NCBI RefSeq assembly: GCF_943371865.1
Contig: NZ_CALRWL010000033.1
Coordinates: 6,407-70,406, forward strand
Direction of reading: 5' to 3'
DNA: 64,000 nucleotides
Source: Azorhizobium sp943371865
GTDB taxonomy: Bacteria > Pseudomonadota > Alphaproteobacteria > Rhizobiales > Xanthobacteraceae
Part shown: positions 45,725 through 54,900 of the stretch, one piece after another
Layout: the number at the start of each line of letters is the position of its first letter
Position numbering within the stretch: position 1 is the stretch's first letter
Position numbers and translations under genes: made by a program
The notes under the pieces: generated by a model
The model's database searches: none
What the model saw: the letters and a program-made list of their open reading frames with translations, nothing else
What the model was told of the DNA's origin: nothing

Positions 45725-46309
45725 ATGCTGAAGCTGCGCAAGATCGTCGGTTACGACGAGAAAGTCCTCATCGAAGGCGGCAAGGATGCCCCGACGCCAC
45801 AGTATCTGTTCGGCGCGGCGGCGGTGATCGCCAATCCCTGGGCGGGGCGCGGCTTCGTGGAAGACCTCAAGCCCGAGATCATGGCTATCGCCCCCGTGCT
45901 CGGCGCGCTGCTGACGGAAGAAATCGTCCGTCGCGCCGGTTCCGGCGAGGTGGTGGAAGGCTATGGCAAGGCGGCGCTGTGCGGCACTTCCGGCGAGATC
46001 GAGCATGCCTCGGCGCTGATCCACACCCTGCATTTCGGCAATCACTTCCGCCGGGCAGTGGGCGCCAAGACCTATCTGGCCTTCACCAATGTGCGCGGCG
46101 GGCCGAACACCCCGATCATGATCCCCTTGATGGACAAATTGGATGAGGGCCGTCGCTCCCATTATCTCACGGTGCATTTCGCCATTCCCGATGCGCCGGC
46201 CCCCGACGAACTGGTGATCGCGCTGGGCGCCTCCATCGGCGGGCGCCCGCACCATCGCATCGGCGACCGCTACCAGGACCTCGAGACCCTGAAGGACCTC
46301 CATGGCTGA
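45725..46309 (+). CDS. DUF1185 ('amino acid synthesis') family protein
   Basis: 194 aa. KLRKIVGYDEKVLIEGGK at the start and NVRGGPNTPIMIPLMDKLDEGRRSHYLTV fit the DUF1185 family. KAALCGTSGEIEHASALIHTLHFGN is another conserved block. Structures of this family are known but no reaction is established. It overlaps the next gene by 8 bp and sits between an importer and hydrolase/dehydrogenase genes, a common setting for this family. Quoted blocks are partial. Role unknown. Confidence 0.85.
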   Translation: MLKLRKIVGYDEKVLIEGGKDAPTPQYLFGAAAVIANPWAGRGFVEDLKPEIMAIAPVLGALLTEEIVRRAGSGEVVEGYGKAALCGTSGEIEHASALIHTLHFGNHFRRAVGAKTYLAFTNVRGGPNTPIMIPLMDKLDEGRRSHYLTVHFAIPDAPAPDELVIALGASIGGRPHHRIGDRYQDLETLKDLHG

Positions 46310-47180
46310 TCCGGCTCCGCCGTTCAGCGGCAGCGCCATGGTGCGCCTGCGCGCGGGCGACATCCTCGGCAAGGTCGGCTATCTGCGGGCCGGCACCGGG
46401 CCGGTCGTGGTGCTGATCCACGGCGTCGGCATGCATGCGCAGATCTGGGCACCACAGATCACAGCGCTGGCCGCGCACTATGACGTCATCGCGCTCGACA
46501 TGCTGGGCCACGGACGCTCCATGTTGCCACCGGACCCGCCGGCATTGGCGGACTATGCCGATGCGGTCATCGGTGTCCTTGATGCCCTGGATGTGCCGAA
46601 GGCGGCACTCATCGGCCACTCCATGGGCGCCCTGGTGGCGCTCCAGGCCGGATTGCAGCATGCGGACCGTGTGGAGCGGCTGGTGGCGATGAACGGGGTG
46701 TTCCAGCGATCGCCGGACTTGCGGCGGGCGGTGCTGGCCCGCGCCGAGGAACTGGAGGAGAAGGGCTTTTCCGCCTCCATCGCCCCGACGCTGGCGCGCT
46801 GGTTCGGTGATCCCGTGCCAGAGGACCTTGCCGCCGTCTGCGCGTTGGCCAGCGACGCCTTGCAGAGCGTGCGCGTGGATGGCTATCGCAGCACCTACGC
46901 TTTGTTCGCCACCTCGGACGAAACCTTCGCGCCCTCCCTGCACACGCTGTCCATGCCGGCGCTGTTCCTCACCGGCGCGCTGGACGCCAATTCCTCCCCG
47001 GCCATGTCCCACGCCATGGCCGCTCTGGCGCCGCTGGGACGCGCGGACATCGTGCCCGATGCGCGCCATATGATGGCGCTCACCCATCCCGACGCCATCA
47101 ACGCCCTCCTTCTCGCCTTCCTCTCCGAGACGCCGGCGCCCCTCCCCCATCGTGACACGCTGGAGCATGCCGGACGATGA
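46302..47180 (+). CDS. Alpha/beta hydrolase
   Basis: 292 aa. Oxyanion-loop LIHGVGMHAQIW, nucleophile elbow LIGHSMGALVALQ (Ser), acid TGALDANS and histidine VPDARHMMALTHP form a full catalytic triad. Cytoplasmic. It is translationally coupled on both sides (8-bp overlap upstream, 4-bp downstream). It probably hydrolyses an ester, lactone or C-C bond in the path that ends with the aldehyde dehydrogenase and reductase. Confidence 0.9.
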   Translation: MADPAPPFSGSAMVRLRAGDILGKVGYLRAGTGPVVVLIHGVGMHAQIWAPQITALAAHYDVIALDMLGHGRSMLPPDPPALADYADAVIGVLDALDVPKAALIGHSMGALVALQAGLQHADRVERLVAMNGVFQRSPDLRRAVLARAEELEEKGFSASIAPTLARWFGDPVPEDLAAVCALASDALQSVRVDGYRSTYALFATSDETFAPSLHTLSMPALFLTGALDANSSPAMSHAMAALAPLGRADIVPDARHMMALTHPDAINALLLAFLSETPAPLPHRDTLEHAGR

Positions 47181-48655
47181 CCGAGCTTCGGACCTTCCAG
47201 AGCTATATCGACGGCCGCTTCCAGGCCCCGGGTGAAACCTTCGACAGCATCGACCCCTCCACGGAAGCCGTCTGGGCCCGCATGCCCAAGGCCGGCGCCG
47301 CGGACGTGGACCGCGCGGTCCGCGCGGCCCATCACGCCATGAAGGCCGGCCCCTGGGCGCGCATGACCGCCACCGAGCGGGGCCGCATGCTCTATCGCCT
47401 GGGCGATCTGGTCACCGCCCACGCCGACGAGCTGGCGGAGCTGGAAACCCGCGACACCGGCAAGATCATCCGCGAGACGCGGGCGCAGATCGGATATGTG
47501 GGCAGCTATTACCGCTATTTCGCCGGCCTGGCGGACAAGCACCACGGCACCGTGGTGCCCATCGACAAGCCGGACATGGATGTCACCCTGCGCCCCGAGC
47601 CCATCGGCGTGGTGGCGGCCATCGTGCCGTGGAACTCGCAACTGTTCCTCTCGGCGGTGAAACTGGCACCGGCGCTGGCGGCCGGCTGCGCAGTGGTGCT
47701 GAAGGCCTCCGAGGATGGCCCCGCGCCCCTGCTCGCCTTCGCGCGGCTGGTGCATGAGGCCGGCTTTCCGCCCGGCGTGGTCAATATCCTCACCGGCTTC
47801 GGCGCAGATTGCGGCCATGCCCTCACCACCCATCCGCTGGTTGCCCGCATCGCCTTCACCGGCGGCCCCGCAACCGCCCGCCAGATCGTGCGCAACAGCG
47901 CGGAGAACCTCGCCTACACCACGCTGGAATTGGGCGGCAAATCGCCGGTGGTGGTGTTCTCAGACGCCAATCTGGAAAGCGCGGCCAATGCGGTCATCTC
48001 CGGCATCTTTGCCGCCAGCGGCCAGAGCTGCACCGCAGGCTCGCGCCTGCTGGTGGAACGCGCGGTGGCCCAGCCGTTCCTGGAGCTGCTGACCCGCAAG
48101 GCCAAGGCGATCCGCATCGGCGACCCGCAGCAGACCGAGACCGAGATGGGGCCGCTCGCCACCGCCCGGCAGGTGGCGCATATTGAGCGCACCGTGAGCG
48201 CCAGCCTGTCCGCCGGCGCGGAATTGCTGACCGGCGGAACCCGGCCCGAGGGCTTCGCCAAGGGCTTCTACGTATCCCCCACCATCCTTTTGTCCGAAGA
48301 TGCCAGCCTGCCCTGCGTGCGCGAGGAATTCTTCGGCCCGGTGCTGAGCGCCGCCACCTTCGAGGGCGAGGACGAGGCGGTGGCCAAGGCCAATGACACC
48401 GAGTTCGGCCTCGCCAGCGGCGTGTTCACCACCAATCTCGCCCGCGCCCATCGCATGACGGCCAAGATCCGCGCCGGCATCGTCTGGGTGAACACCTATC
48501 GCGCCGTCTCGCCCATGGTGCCCTTCGGCGGCTATGGCCTCTCGGGCCTGGGGCGCGAGGCAGGGGCGGACTCGATCCGCGACTATACCCGCACCAAGTC
48601 GGTGTGGATCAACACCTCCGACGCCCCCATCCCCGACCCCTTCATCATGCGCTGA
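47177..48655 (+). CDS. Aldehyde dehydrogenase
   Basis: 492 aa. Catalytic Glu is in TLELGGKSPVVVFS and the nucleophile Cys in ASGQSCTAGSRLLVE. The NAD-binding region has GVVAAIVPWNSQLFLS and ITGFGADCGHALT. The C-terminus carries PFGGYGLSGLGREAG. It oxidises an aldehyde to the acid with NAD(P). Closest in pattern to the gamma-aminobutyraldehyde/hydroxymuconate semialdehyde group, but substrate is not fixed. Confidence 0.93.
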   Translation: MTELRTFQSYIDGRFQAPGETFDSIDPSTEAVWARMPKAGAADVDRAVRAAHHAMKAGPWARMTATERGRMLYRLGDLVTAHADELAELETRDTGKIIRETRAQIGYVGSYYRYFAGLADKHHGTVVPIDKPDMDVTLRPEPIGVVAAIVPWNSQLFLSAVKLAPALAAGCAVVLKASEDGPAPLLAFARLVHEAGFPPGVVNILTGFGADCGHALTTHPLVARIAFTGGPATARQIVRNSAENLAYTTLELGGKSPVVVFSDANLESAANAVISGIFAASGQSCTAGSRLLVERAVAQPFLELLTRKAKAIRIGDPQQTETEMGPLATARQVAHIERTVSASLSAGAELLTGGTRPEGFAKGFYVSPTILLSEDASLPCVREEFFGPVLSAATFEGEDEAVAKANDTEFGLASGVFTTNLARAHRMTAKIRAGIVWVNTYRAVSPMVPFGGYGLSGLGREAGADSIRDYTRTKSVWINTSDAPIPDPFIMR

Positions 48656-48679
48656 CGCGCGGCGCAGGAGCCATCGGCC

Positions 48680-49885
48680 ATGTTCAACCGCATTCTCACC
48701 CCGCGCGAACTGCTCATCGGCGGCGGCAGCATACAGCACCTCACCGCTTTGCTCGGCCGGCTCGGCATCGCCCGCCCGCTCTTGGTGATCGACCCCGCCA
48801 TCCAGCGCCTGGGCCTTGCGGACGGCGCCATCGCCGCCATGCGGGCGGCGGGGCTCGCCCTCACCGTGTTCGCCGATGTGGTAGAAGACCCGACCGATGT
48901 CAGCGTCGCCGCCGCCGTGGCGGCTCTGGGTGCGGGGGCATGTGACGGCGTGATCGGGTTCGGCGGCGGCAGCGCCATCGACACCGCCAAGGCCGCGGCC
49001 ATCGTTGCCAGCACCGGCGAGACCGTCGATGCCCTGAAGGTGCCGCGCATCGTCGATCTGCCCACCCTGCCGCTGGTGGCAATCCCCACCACCGCCGGCA
49101 CCGGCAGCGAAGTCACCCGCGCCTGCGTCATCACCGATACCGTGCGGCAGGAAAAGGCCTTGATCCTGGGCACCGCCGCTTTACCCGCCGCCGCCATCGT
49201 GGATTATGAGCTGACCCTCACCTGCCCCTATCGGGTGACGGTGGATACCGGTCTCGACGCCCTCACCCATGCCTTGGAAGCGCTGATCAACCGCAACGGC
49301 AATCCGCACGCGGAAGCCCTCGCCCTCTCCGCCCTGAAGCTGATCGGCGCCCACCTGGAGACGGCGGCGCAGGAGCCTGGCAATCCGGTGGCACGCGAAG
49401 CCATGATGCTGGGCGCCACCCACGCGGGCCTCGCAGTGTCCAACACATCCACCGCTTTGATCCACGGCCTCAGCCGGCCCATCGGCGCCTTCTTCCATGT
49501 GCCGCACGGCCTCTCCAATGCCATGCTGCTGCCGCTGGTGACGCACTTCTCCCTGTCAGCCGCTCTGCCCGCCTATGCCGCCGCCGCCCGCGCCCTCGGC
49601 TGGGTCGGTCCGGGGACCAGCGACGAAAAGGCCGGCGAGGCGCTGGTGCAGGGCTTCCTGGGCCTCAACGCGCGCCTGAAGGTCCCCACCCCCAAGGCCT
49701 ATGGCATCGACGAGGCGGACTATCATCGCCTGATGCCGGAGATGGCCCGTCAGGCGCTGGCCTCCGGCACGCCGGGCAACAATCCGCGGGTGCCGTCCGC
49801 CGTGGAGATCGTCACCCTCTACACCGCCGCCTGGGATGGTCACTGGAGCACAGAGACGCAAGAATTGGCGACCATACCGGCGTGA
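48680..49885 (+). CDS. Iron-containing alcohol dehydrogenase, maleylacetate reductase-like
   Basis: 401 aa. GFGGGSAIDTAKAAA and PTTAGTGSEVTRACVITD bind the coenzyme. Metal ligands lie in VDTGLDALTHALEAL (Asp, His) and in HGLSRPIGAFFHVPHG (two His). Distinct from the Fe-ADH at 5677: it is longer, keeps the SRPIGAFFHVPHG block and has its own operon. Reduction of a keto or semialdehyde intermediate is plausible. It is the last gene of the operon that begins with the binding protein at 43216. Confidence 0.9.
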   Translation: MFNRILTPRELLIGGGSIQHLTALLGRLGIARPLLVIDPAIQRLGLADGAIAAMRAAGLALTVFADVVEDPTDVSVAAAVAALGAGACDGVIGFGGGSAIDTAKAAAIVASTGETVDALKVPRIVDLPTLPLVAIPTTAGTGSEVTRACVITDTVRQEKALILGTAALPAAAIVDYELTLTCPYRVTVDTGLDALTHALEALINRNGNPHAEALALSALKLIGAHLETAAQEPGNPVAREAMMLGATHAGLAVSNTSTALIHGLSRPIGAFFHVPHGLSNAMLLPLVTHFSLSAALPAYAAAARALGWVGPGTSDEKAGEALVQGFLGLNARLKVPTPKAYGIDEADYHRLMPEMARQALASGTPGNNPRVPSAVEIVTLYTAAWDGHWSTETQELATIPA

Positions 49886-49927
49886 CGTCCCGGTCTGTGG
49901 AGGGGTGAAACCGCCCTTCCGCCGGCC

Positions 49928-50818
49928 TCACGCCACCGCGCGGATAAAGCCGATGATCGCCTGCTGCGAGACCTCATCCCACAGCAGCGGGGCGTGGCCT
50001 TGATCAGGCACCTCATGGATCACCAGGCCCGGATGGTGCTCGGCCATCTGGGCGACGGTCGCGGCGGAGAGCACATCGGACAGTGCCCCGCGCACCACCA
50101 TCGCCGGCACCTGCCCAAGGGCATCGAAGCCCGGCCACATGTTCGGTTGCGGCTTGTCGGGATCGAAGGCCTTGAACGAGTCCAGCAGCGCGGCGTCATA
50201 GGACAGGCACGGCTTGCCATTGGCCTCGCCGTAGATCTGGCGGGCGTACCGCTCCCACTCATCGTCGCTCAAGGCCGGAAACATGAAGCCCTGGGTGGCC
50301 TTCAGCTCGGCGATGGCGGCGGGCCAGGTCTCCGACAGCGCCGCCCCCACATAGCCGGCGATGCGAACGGCGCCGGCGACATCCACATAGGGGCCGATGT
50401 CATTGTAGATGGCGGCGGCAAACAGCGCCGGCTTGAGGAAGGCGAGCACGAACATCACGAGCCCGCCGCGGGAGGTGCCGAGCACCACAGCGCGGGAAAT
50501 GCCCAGATGGGCGAGGCCGGCGAGGATGTCCTGGGCTTCCTGGATCGGCGTATAAGTGGTGAAAGGCGCATGGCCCGAACCGCCGCGCCCGCGATAATCG
50601 AATGCCACCACGCGGGTGGGATGGGCCGGGTCCGCCACCAGCGCTTGCGCAAGGGCGTCGAAATCCCGCGAATTGCGGGTCAGGCCGGAGAGCAGGACAA
50701 CCGGCAATGGGGCAGTGGCATCACCCCACTCCCGGCCCAGCAGAGCCACCCCGTCCTGGCTCGCATACGCAAAAAAGCGCGCCGCAGCCGTCCCCTGCAC
50801 CCCATCGGCTTCGGCCAT
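49928..50818 (-). CDS. Alpha/beta hydrolase
   Basis: 296 aa. LLSGLTRNSRDFDALAQAL is the oxyanion region, VVLGTSRGGLVMFV the nucleophile elbow (Ser in GTSRGG), RGALSDVLS the acid and VPDQGHAPLLWDE the histidine. It is similar in length and motifs to esterases and lactonases acting on small substrates. It is the last minus-strand gene after the PKS/NRPS and patatin genes, 101 bp behind the patatin; whether it shares the transcript is open. No clear terminator was seen in the 42 bp before the convergent dehydrogenase gene. Confidence 0.88.
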   Translation of the reverse strand: MAEADGVQGTAAARFFAYASQDGVALLGREWGDATAPLPVVLLSGLTRNSRDFDALAQALVADPAHPTRVVAFDYRGRGGSGHAPFTTYTPIQEAQDILAGLAHLGISRAVVLGTSRGGLVMFVLAFLKPALFAAAIYNDIGPYVDVAGAVRIAGYVGAALSETWPAAIAELKATQGFMFPALSDDEWERYARQIYGEANGKPCLSYDAALLDSFKAFDPDKPQPNMWPGFDALGQVPAMVVRGALSDVLSAATVAQMAEHHPGLVIHEVPDQGHAPLLWDEVSQQAIIGFIRAVA

Positions 50819-50919
50819 GAGCTTCCCTTCCCGCTATGCGGATCGACTGCCGCGATGTCATCCCGCCCCCGGACCCGGCCGAGAGCGCCAATCATGGGCG
50901 AAAAACGCCCAACTGTGCC

Positions 50920-51888
50920 TCACTCCGCGCCGGCGGGGCTCGGCACTTTCCAGCCATGGCCCTTCAGCCATTCCACCGTGGTGTCCAGCACCACATTGGT
51001 CTCCGGCGCATCCCAGACCGGGCCGGAGAACACCGGCGGGTCCACCCGCTGGAAACGCGCGCCGAGAAGCTGGGCGCACTGGGCATTGGTGGCGGCCGCC
51101 CCGGACTGGAGGAAGAGATCCACCAGCACCAGCGGGTTGAACGGGTCCAGCATCCACTGGCGATAGCCCCAGTCGGCGCTGCCGTTGGTAAGACGGGGCG
51201 CCAGATGGCGGGTCTTCCCCGCCAGATTGCGCGGGGAGCCGACGGAGAGCAGGCTGATGTCGCCGAGGCGCTTCTGCTGCGCCAGGGCCGTGACCAGAGC
51301 GGTCATGGACGGGTTGTTGGAGGCCACAGCGCCATCCACATAGGCGGGACCGCTCTCGGTGCTGCCCTGATAAAGCGGATATTGCAGCGGCATCGCCATG
51401 GTGCGCAGCACCACGTCCACGATAAGTTCCACCCGGCCGATGTCGCCGGGCAGGTTGGTGAAGGTACGCGGCTTCCAGGTGCGATCCTCGCCGGCGAGTT
51501 CGTCGTCCAATTGCACAGTGGTGATCACCACGGGCCGCCTCACGTCCGCAAGGGTCGCCCCCACGCCGAACACGTCGTCGCAGAATTGCTTGATGCGGGC
51601 GGTGGACATGGCGGCATTGTTGCCCATGACCGTGCCGGCGATGGACCAGGGAGTCTGGCCCTCCCGCACTTCGTCATCAAAGCGCAGCACCGCCTCGAAC
51701 GCCAGGATCGGATCCTCGAACCACGCCATCAGCAGGGCATTGACCGCCCCGGTAGACGTGCCCGCGAACAGATCGATCTGGCGCAGCACACTGAAACCCA
51801 GCACATCGGCCCGGCGCTCCAATGTGGAGAGAAACACGCCGGCCTTGCCGCCATTGCCGCCGTCCAACGATAGGATGCGATACGTCAT
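50920..51888 (-). CDS. Patatin-like phospholipase family protein
   Basis: 322 aa. LSLDGGNGGKAGVFLSTLE forms the glycine-rich oxyanion hole, FAGTSTGAVNALL contains the catalytic Ser and YVDGAVASNNPSM the catalytic Asp, the full Ser-Asp dyad. No signal peptide, so a cytoplasmic acyl hydrolase. It lies 18 bp after the NRPS stop and is probably co-transcribed with the assembly-line genes. It may release, trim or transfer acyl chains (inference). Confidence 0.9.
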   Translation of the reverse strand: MTYRILSLDGGNGGKAGVFLSTLERRADVLGFSVLRQIDLFAGTSTGAVNALLMAWFEDPILAFEAVLRFDDEVREGQTPWSIAGTVMGNNAAMSTARIKQFCDDVFGVGATLADVRRPVVITTVQLDDELAGEDRTWKPRTFTNLPGDIGRVELIVDVVLRTMAMPLQYPLYQGSTESGPAYVDGAVASNNPSMTALVTALAQQKRLGDISLLSVGSPRNLAGKTRHLAPRLTNGSADWGYRQWMLDPFNPLVLVDLFLQSGAAATNAQCAQLLGARFQRVDPPVFSGPVWDAPETNVVLDTTVEWLKGHGWKVPSPAGAE

Positions 51889-51906
51889 GTCCTGTCTCCT
51901 CTTCGC

Positions 51907-54900
51907 TCAGGCTGGGGGTGAACCGGCCGGCCCCGAGCGAGGTGTGCTCGGGGCCTTGGCCTCACCGTCGAGAAACGGTTTCAGGACGGCGGCCAGGGCT
52001 GCCGCCCCCTTGGGATCGAGGATCATCGACATATGATTGCCCTCGAGATCGACGCGCACCACGGTGCCGGACACATGCCGGCGCAACTCGGTTTCCAGTG
52101 GATCCTCCGCACCCAAGCGCGAGCCCGCACGAAACAGAACCGCGTCCCCGGCAATCTGCGCCGGACTATAGCGATATCCCATGGTGGTGTTGAGATTGAA
52201 GATCCGCAGCGACCGCCCCACCCCGGCCCAGAACGCCCGATCAAGACGCAAATCGCGGAATGCGGCCGGCAAACTCAGCCCGATCAGCCGCGCCAAGGCC
52301 GTGAGTTCCAGATAGGAGCGCGGCAGCCGCACCTGGGACACAAAGGTACCCATGCGCCACAAACCCTTCAGGTGCCGCAAAGGATCCCGCGAGCGCACGA
52401 AATTCTCGGTTTCCATGACCGCGCAGTCGAGGAAGGCGAGTGTCGCGACGACCTCACCCTCCGCCTCCAGCAGGCGCGCCATCTCGAACGCCACCGGCCC
52501 GCCGGACGACCAGGCGGCGATGCGATACGGCCCCATCGGCTGCTGCGCCCGCATGGCCGCCACATAGAGCCCTGCCATCTCCTCCACGGACGTCAGAGGC
52601 GCCTTGTCGTCCACCAGGCCCGGCGCCTGGAAGCCATAGAGCGGCTGCCCGCGTCCCAGATGATCGGCCAGGAACAAATAACACCAGGGGCTCCCGCCGG
52701 CGGGGTGGACGCAGAACAAGGCCGGCCGCTCGCCTTCCGGCTGCACCGGCACGAGACAGTCGGGGATCTGCCGCGTCCCGGCCCCCTGGGGCAGATGCGC
52801 GCCGATCCAGCCCGCCATACCGGAAAGCGTCGGAGCCTCGAACAGGACGCGCAGGGGCAGGTCCACCCCAAACACCTCCCGCACCCGGTAGACCAGCCGC
52901 GCCGCCACCAGCGAATGGCCGCCGGCGGTGAAGAAATTGTCCTCCGCAGCGATGTTCGGACGACGCAGCAGTTCGCTCCAGAGCCCCGCCAGTTGGTCTT
53001 CCACCGCATCCCGCACGCGCGCCCGCCCCGCCAGCGCGGCGCCGTCGTGGCGCGCCAAGGCGGCGGTGTCGAGGCGCCCATCGGCGGCGCGGGGCAAGGC
53101 TTCAACCACCCGAAACACACAGGGCACCGGCGTGCCGAAGCGGTCGCGCACATCGTCATCCGCAGGGCCAGCGAGAGCCCGGCCAGGCTTGGGCACCACG
53201 AAGCCGGCGAGGCCGAAAAGCGGCTCGGGCGCATGGGCGAGGCGCGCCCGGATCGCAGCTCTGGTCCCGTCGAGCCCAATGCTGAGAGGCGAAACGCCCA
53301 TGGCCATTGCCCCCTCCAGCGAAGCCAGCGCATCTGCCACCGGCAAGGTGCGGAACCCGCGCGCGGCCGCGAACGCGCCCGCACCGTCACCCGGACCCGC
53401 GCTCATGCCGAGGTCCTGCCACCGGCTCCAATGCAGGCAAAGCACCCGCACATCGTCTGGCGCCGCCAATCCCGCAAGAGCCGCGTTCGCGGCAGAATAG
53501 GCTCCGGCGTCGGCGCCGCCGAAGAGCGCATTCACCGATGACCACAGCACGACGAATCCACCGGACCGCTGCGCCATCGCCTCCACCACCACCCGCGCGC
53601 CCACCGCCTTCGCGGCGAAGGTGGCGGCCAGCCCGTCCGCGGTCTCAGCTTCCAGCGGGCGGGATGACGACACGCCCGCCAGATGGAACGCGCCATCCAG
53701 CGGCCCGCCGAAACGTGCCTCTGCTGCCACCATCGCCGCCGCCAGCGCCGCCGCGTCCGTGACGTCGGCGACGTGGTAGCAACTCCCCGGCGCAGCCGTG
53801 CCGAGAGCGAGCCGTGCCGCATCACTTGCCGGCGACCGCCCCACCACCAGGATCTTCGCCCGGCATCGTGCCGCCAGATGCGCCACCAGCGCCTGGCCGA
53901 TGCCACCGAGTCCCCCGGTGACGAGATAGCGCCCGTCCATCTTCAGCCGGATCGGCGCGCCTTCTGGCGGCCCCCCCGGGTCCAGGGCTTGAAGGCGGGG
54001 CACAAAGCGGCCAGCGGCCCGCAGCCCCACCTCGGCTTCGCCATCGGGGCACAGGATCTCCGCGGCGATCCGCGCGATCATGGCCTCGTCCACGGCGCCA
54101 GCCACGTCCACCTGCCGGCAGGTGAGGCCGGGCATTTCCTGGGCCGCGGTCCGCAGCAGGCCGCGTACGGCGGTCCGGGCCGGCTCGGCGGCGCTGTCGG
54201 TTCCGCCCCGCGTCAGCGCGATCAGGGAAAGCGCAGGGCGGTCCTTCGCCGTACGCCGCCCCAGGCCCTGCACCAGGGCAAGCATGCATGATAGCTCAAG
54301 CGTCGACCGTGCCTGGAACGCGGACACCGTCTCTCCGGCCGGGACCGGCGCCAGCGGGCGCAGGTCCACCACCGCCTCCAGCGGTGTGGAATGGGACGAC
54401 AGAGCCGTCCCAACAGCATCAGCGTCGTCGTCCAGCATCTGGTCGAGGACGACCGCCACCCCCGCGCGTTCCAACACCTGAGCCAACTGCGCCGCGACAT
54501 CGTCCGGCCCGCCCAGGAGCAACAGGCGGCGCGGCGGCGCGGTCGCCGCATCCAGCGTTCGGCGCACCCAGATTTCGTGGTGGAACCAGGCTGGCACCAC
54601 CCGCGTGCCCTCATCCCTCGCGCGCGCGCCCAGAAGCTGGGCGCGCAGCTGCATCCGCTGGATCTTGCCGCTGGTGGTCTTGGGGAAGTTCAACTGGGCG
54701 ATCGCCGTCACATGCGCCGGCGCCAGTCCCAGGCGCGCGGTGACGGTCGCGCGGATGGCATCGGCCACCGCCTTCTCCTCCGCCCCGTCCCGGGGCGAGA
54801 AAAACACCGCCAGCGCCTCGCTGCCGGTGGCCGCATCGGGAATGCTGCAGGCGGCCGCGAAGGTGGGCTGGACGCCGGGCACCGCATTCACCAGATCCTC

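Noticed and set aside
49886..49927. Terminator between the convergent reductase and hydrolase genes
   Set aside because: GGAGGGG and CCCTTCC pair only imperfectly and there is no U-run.
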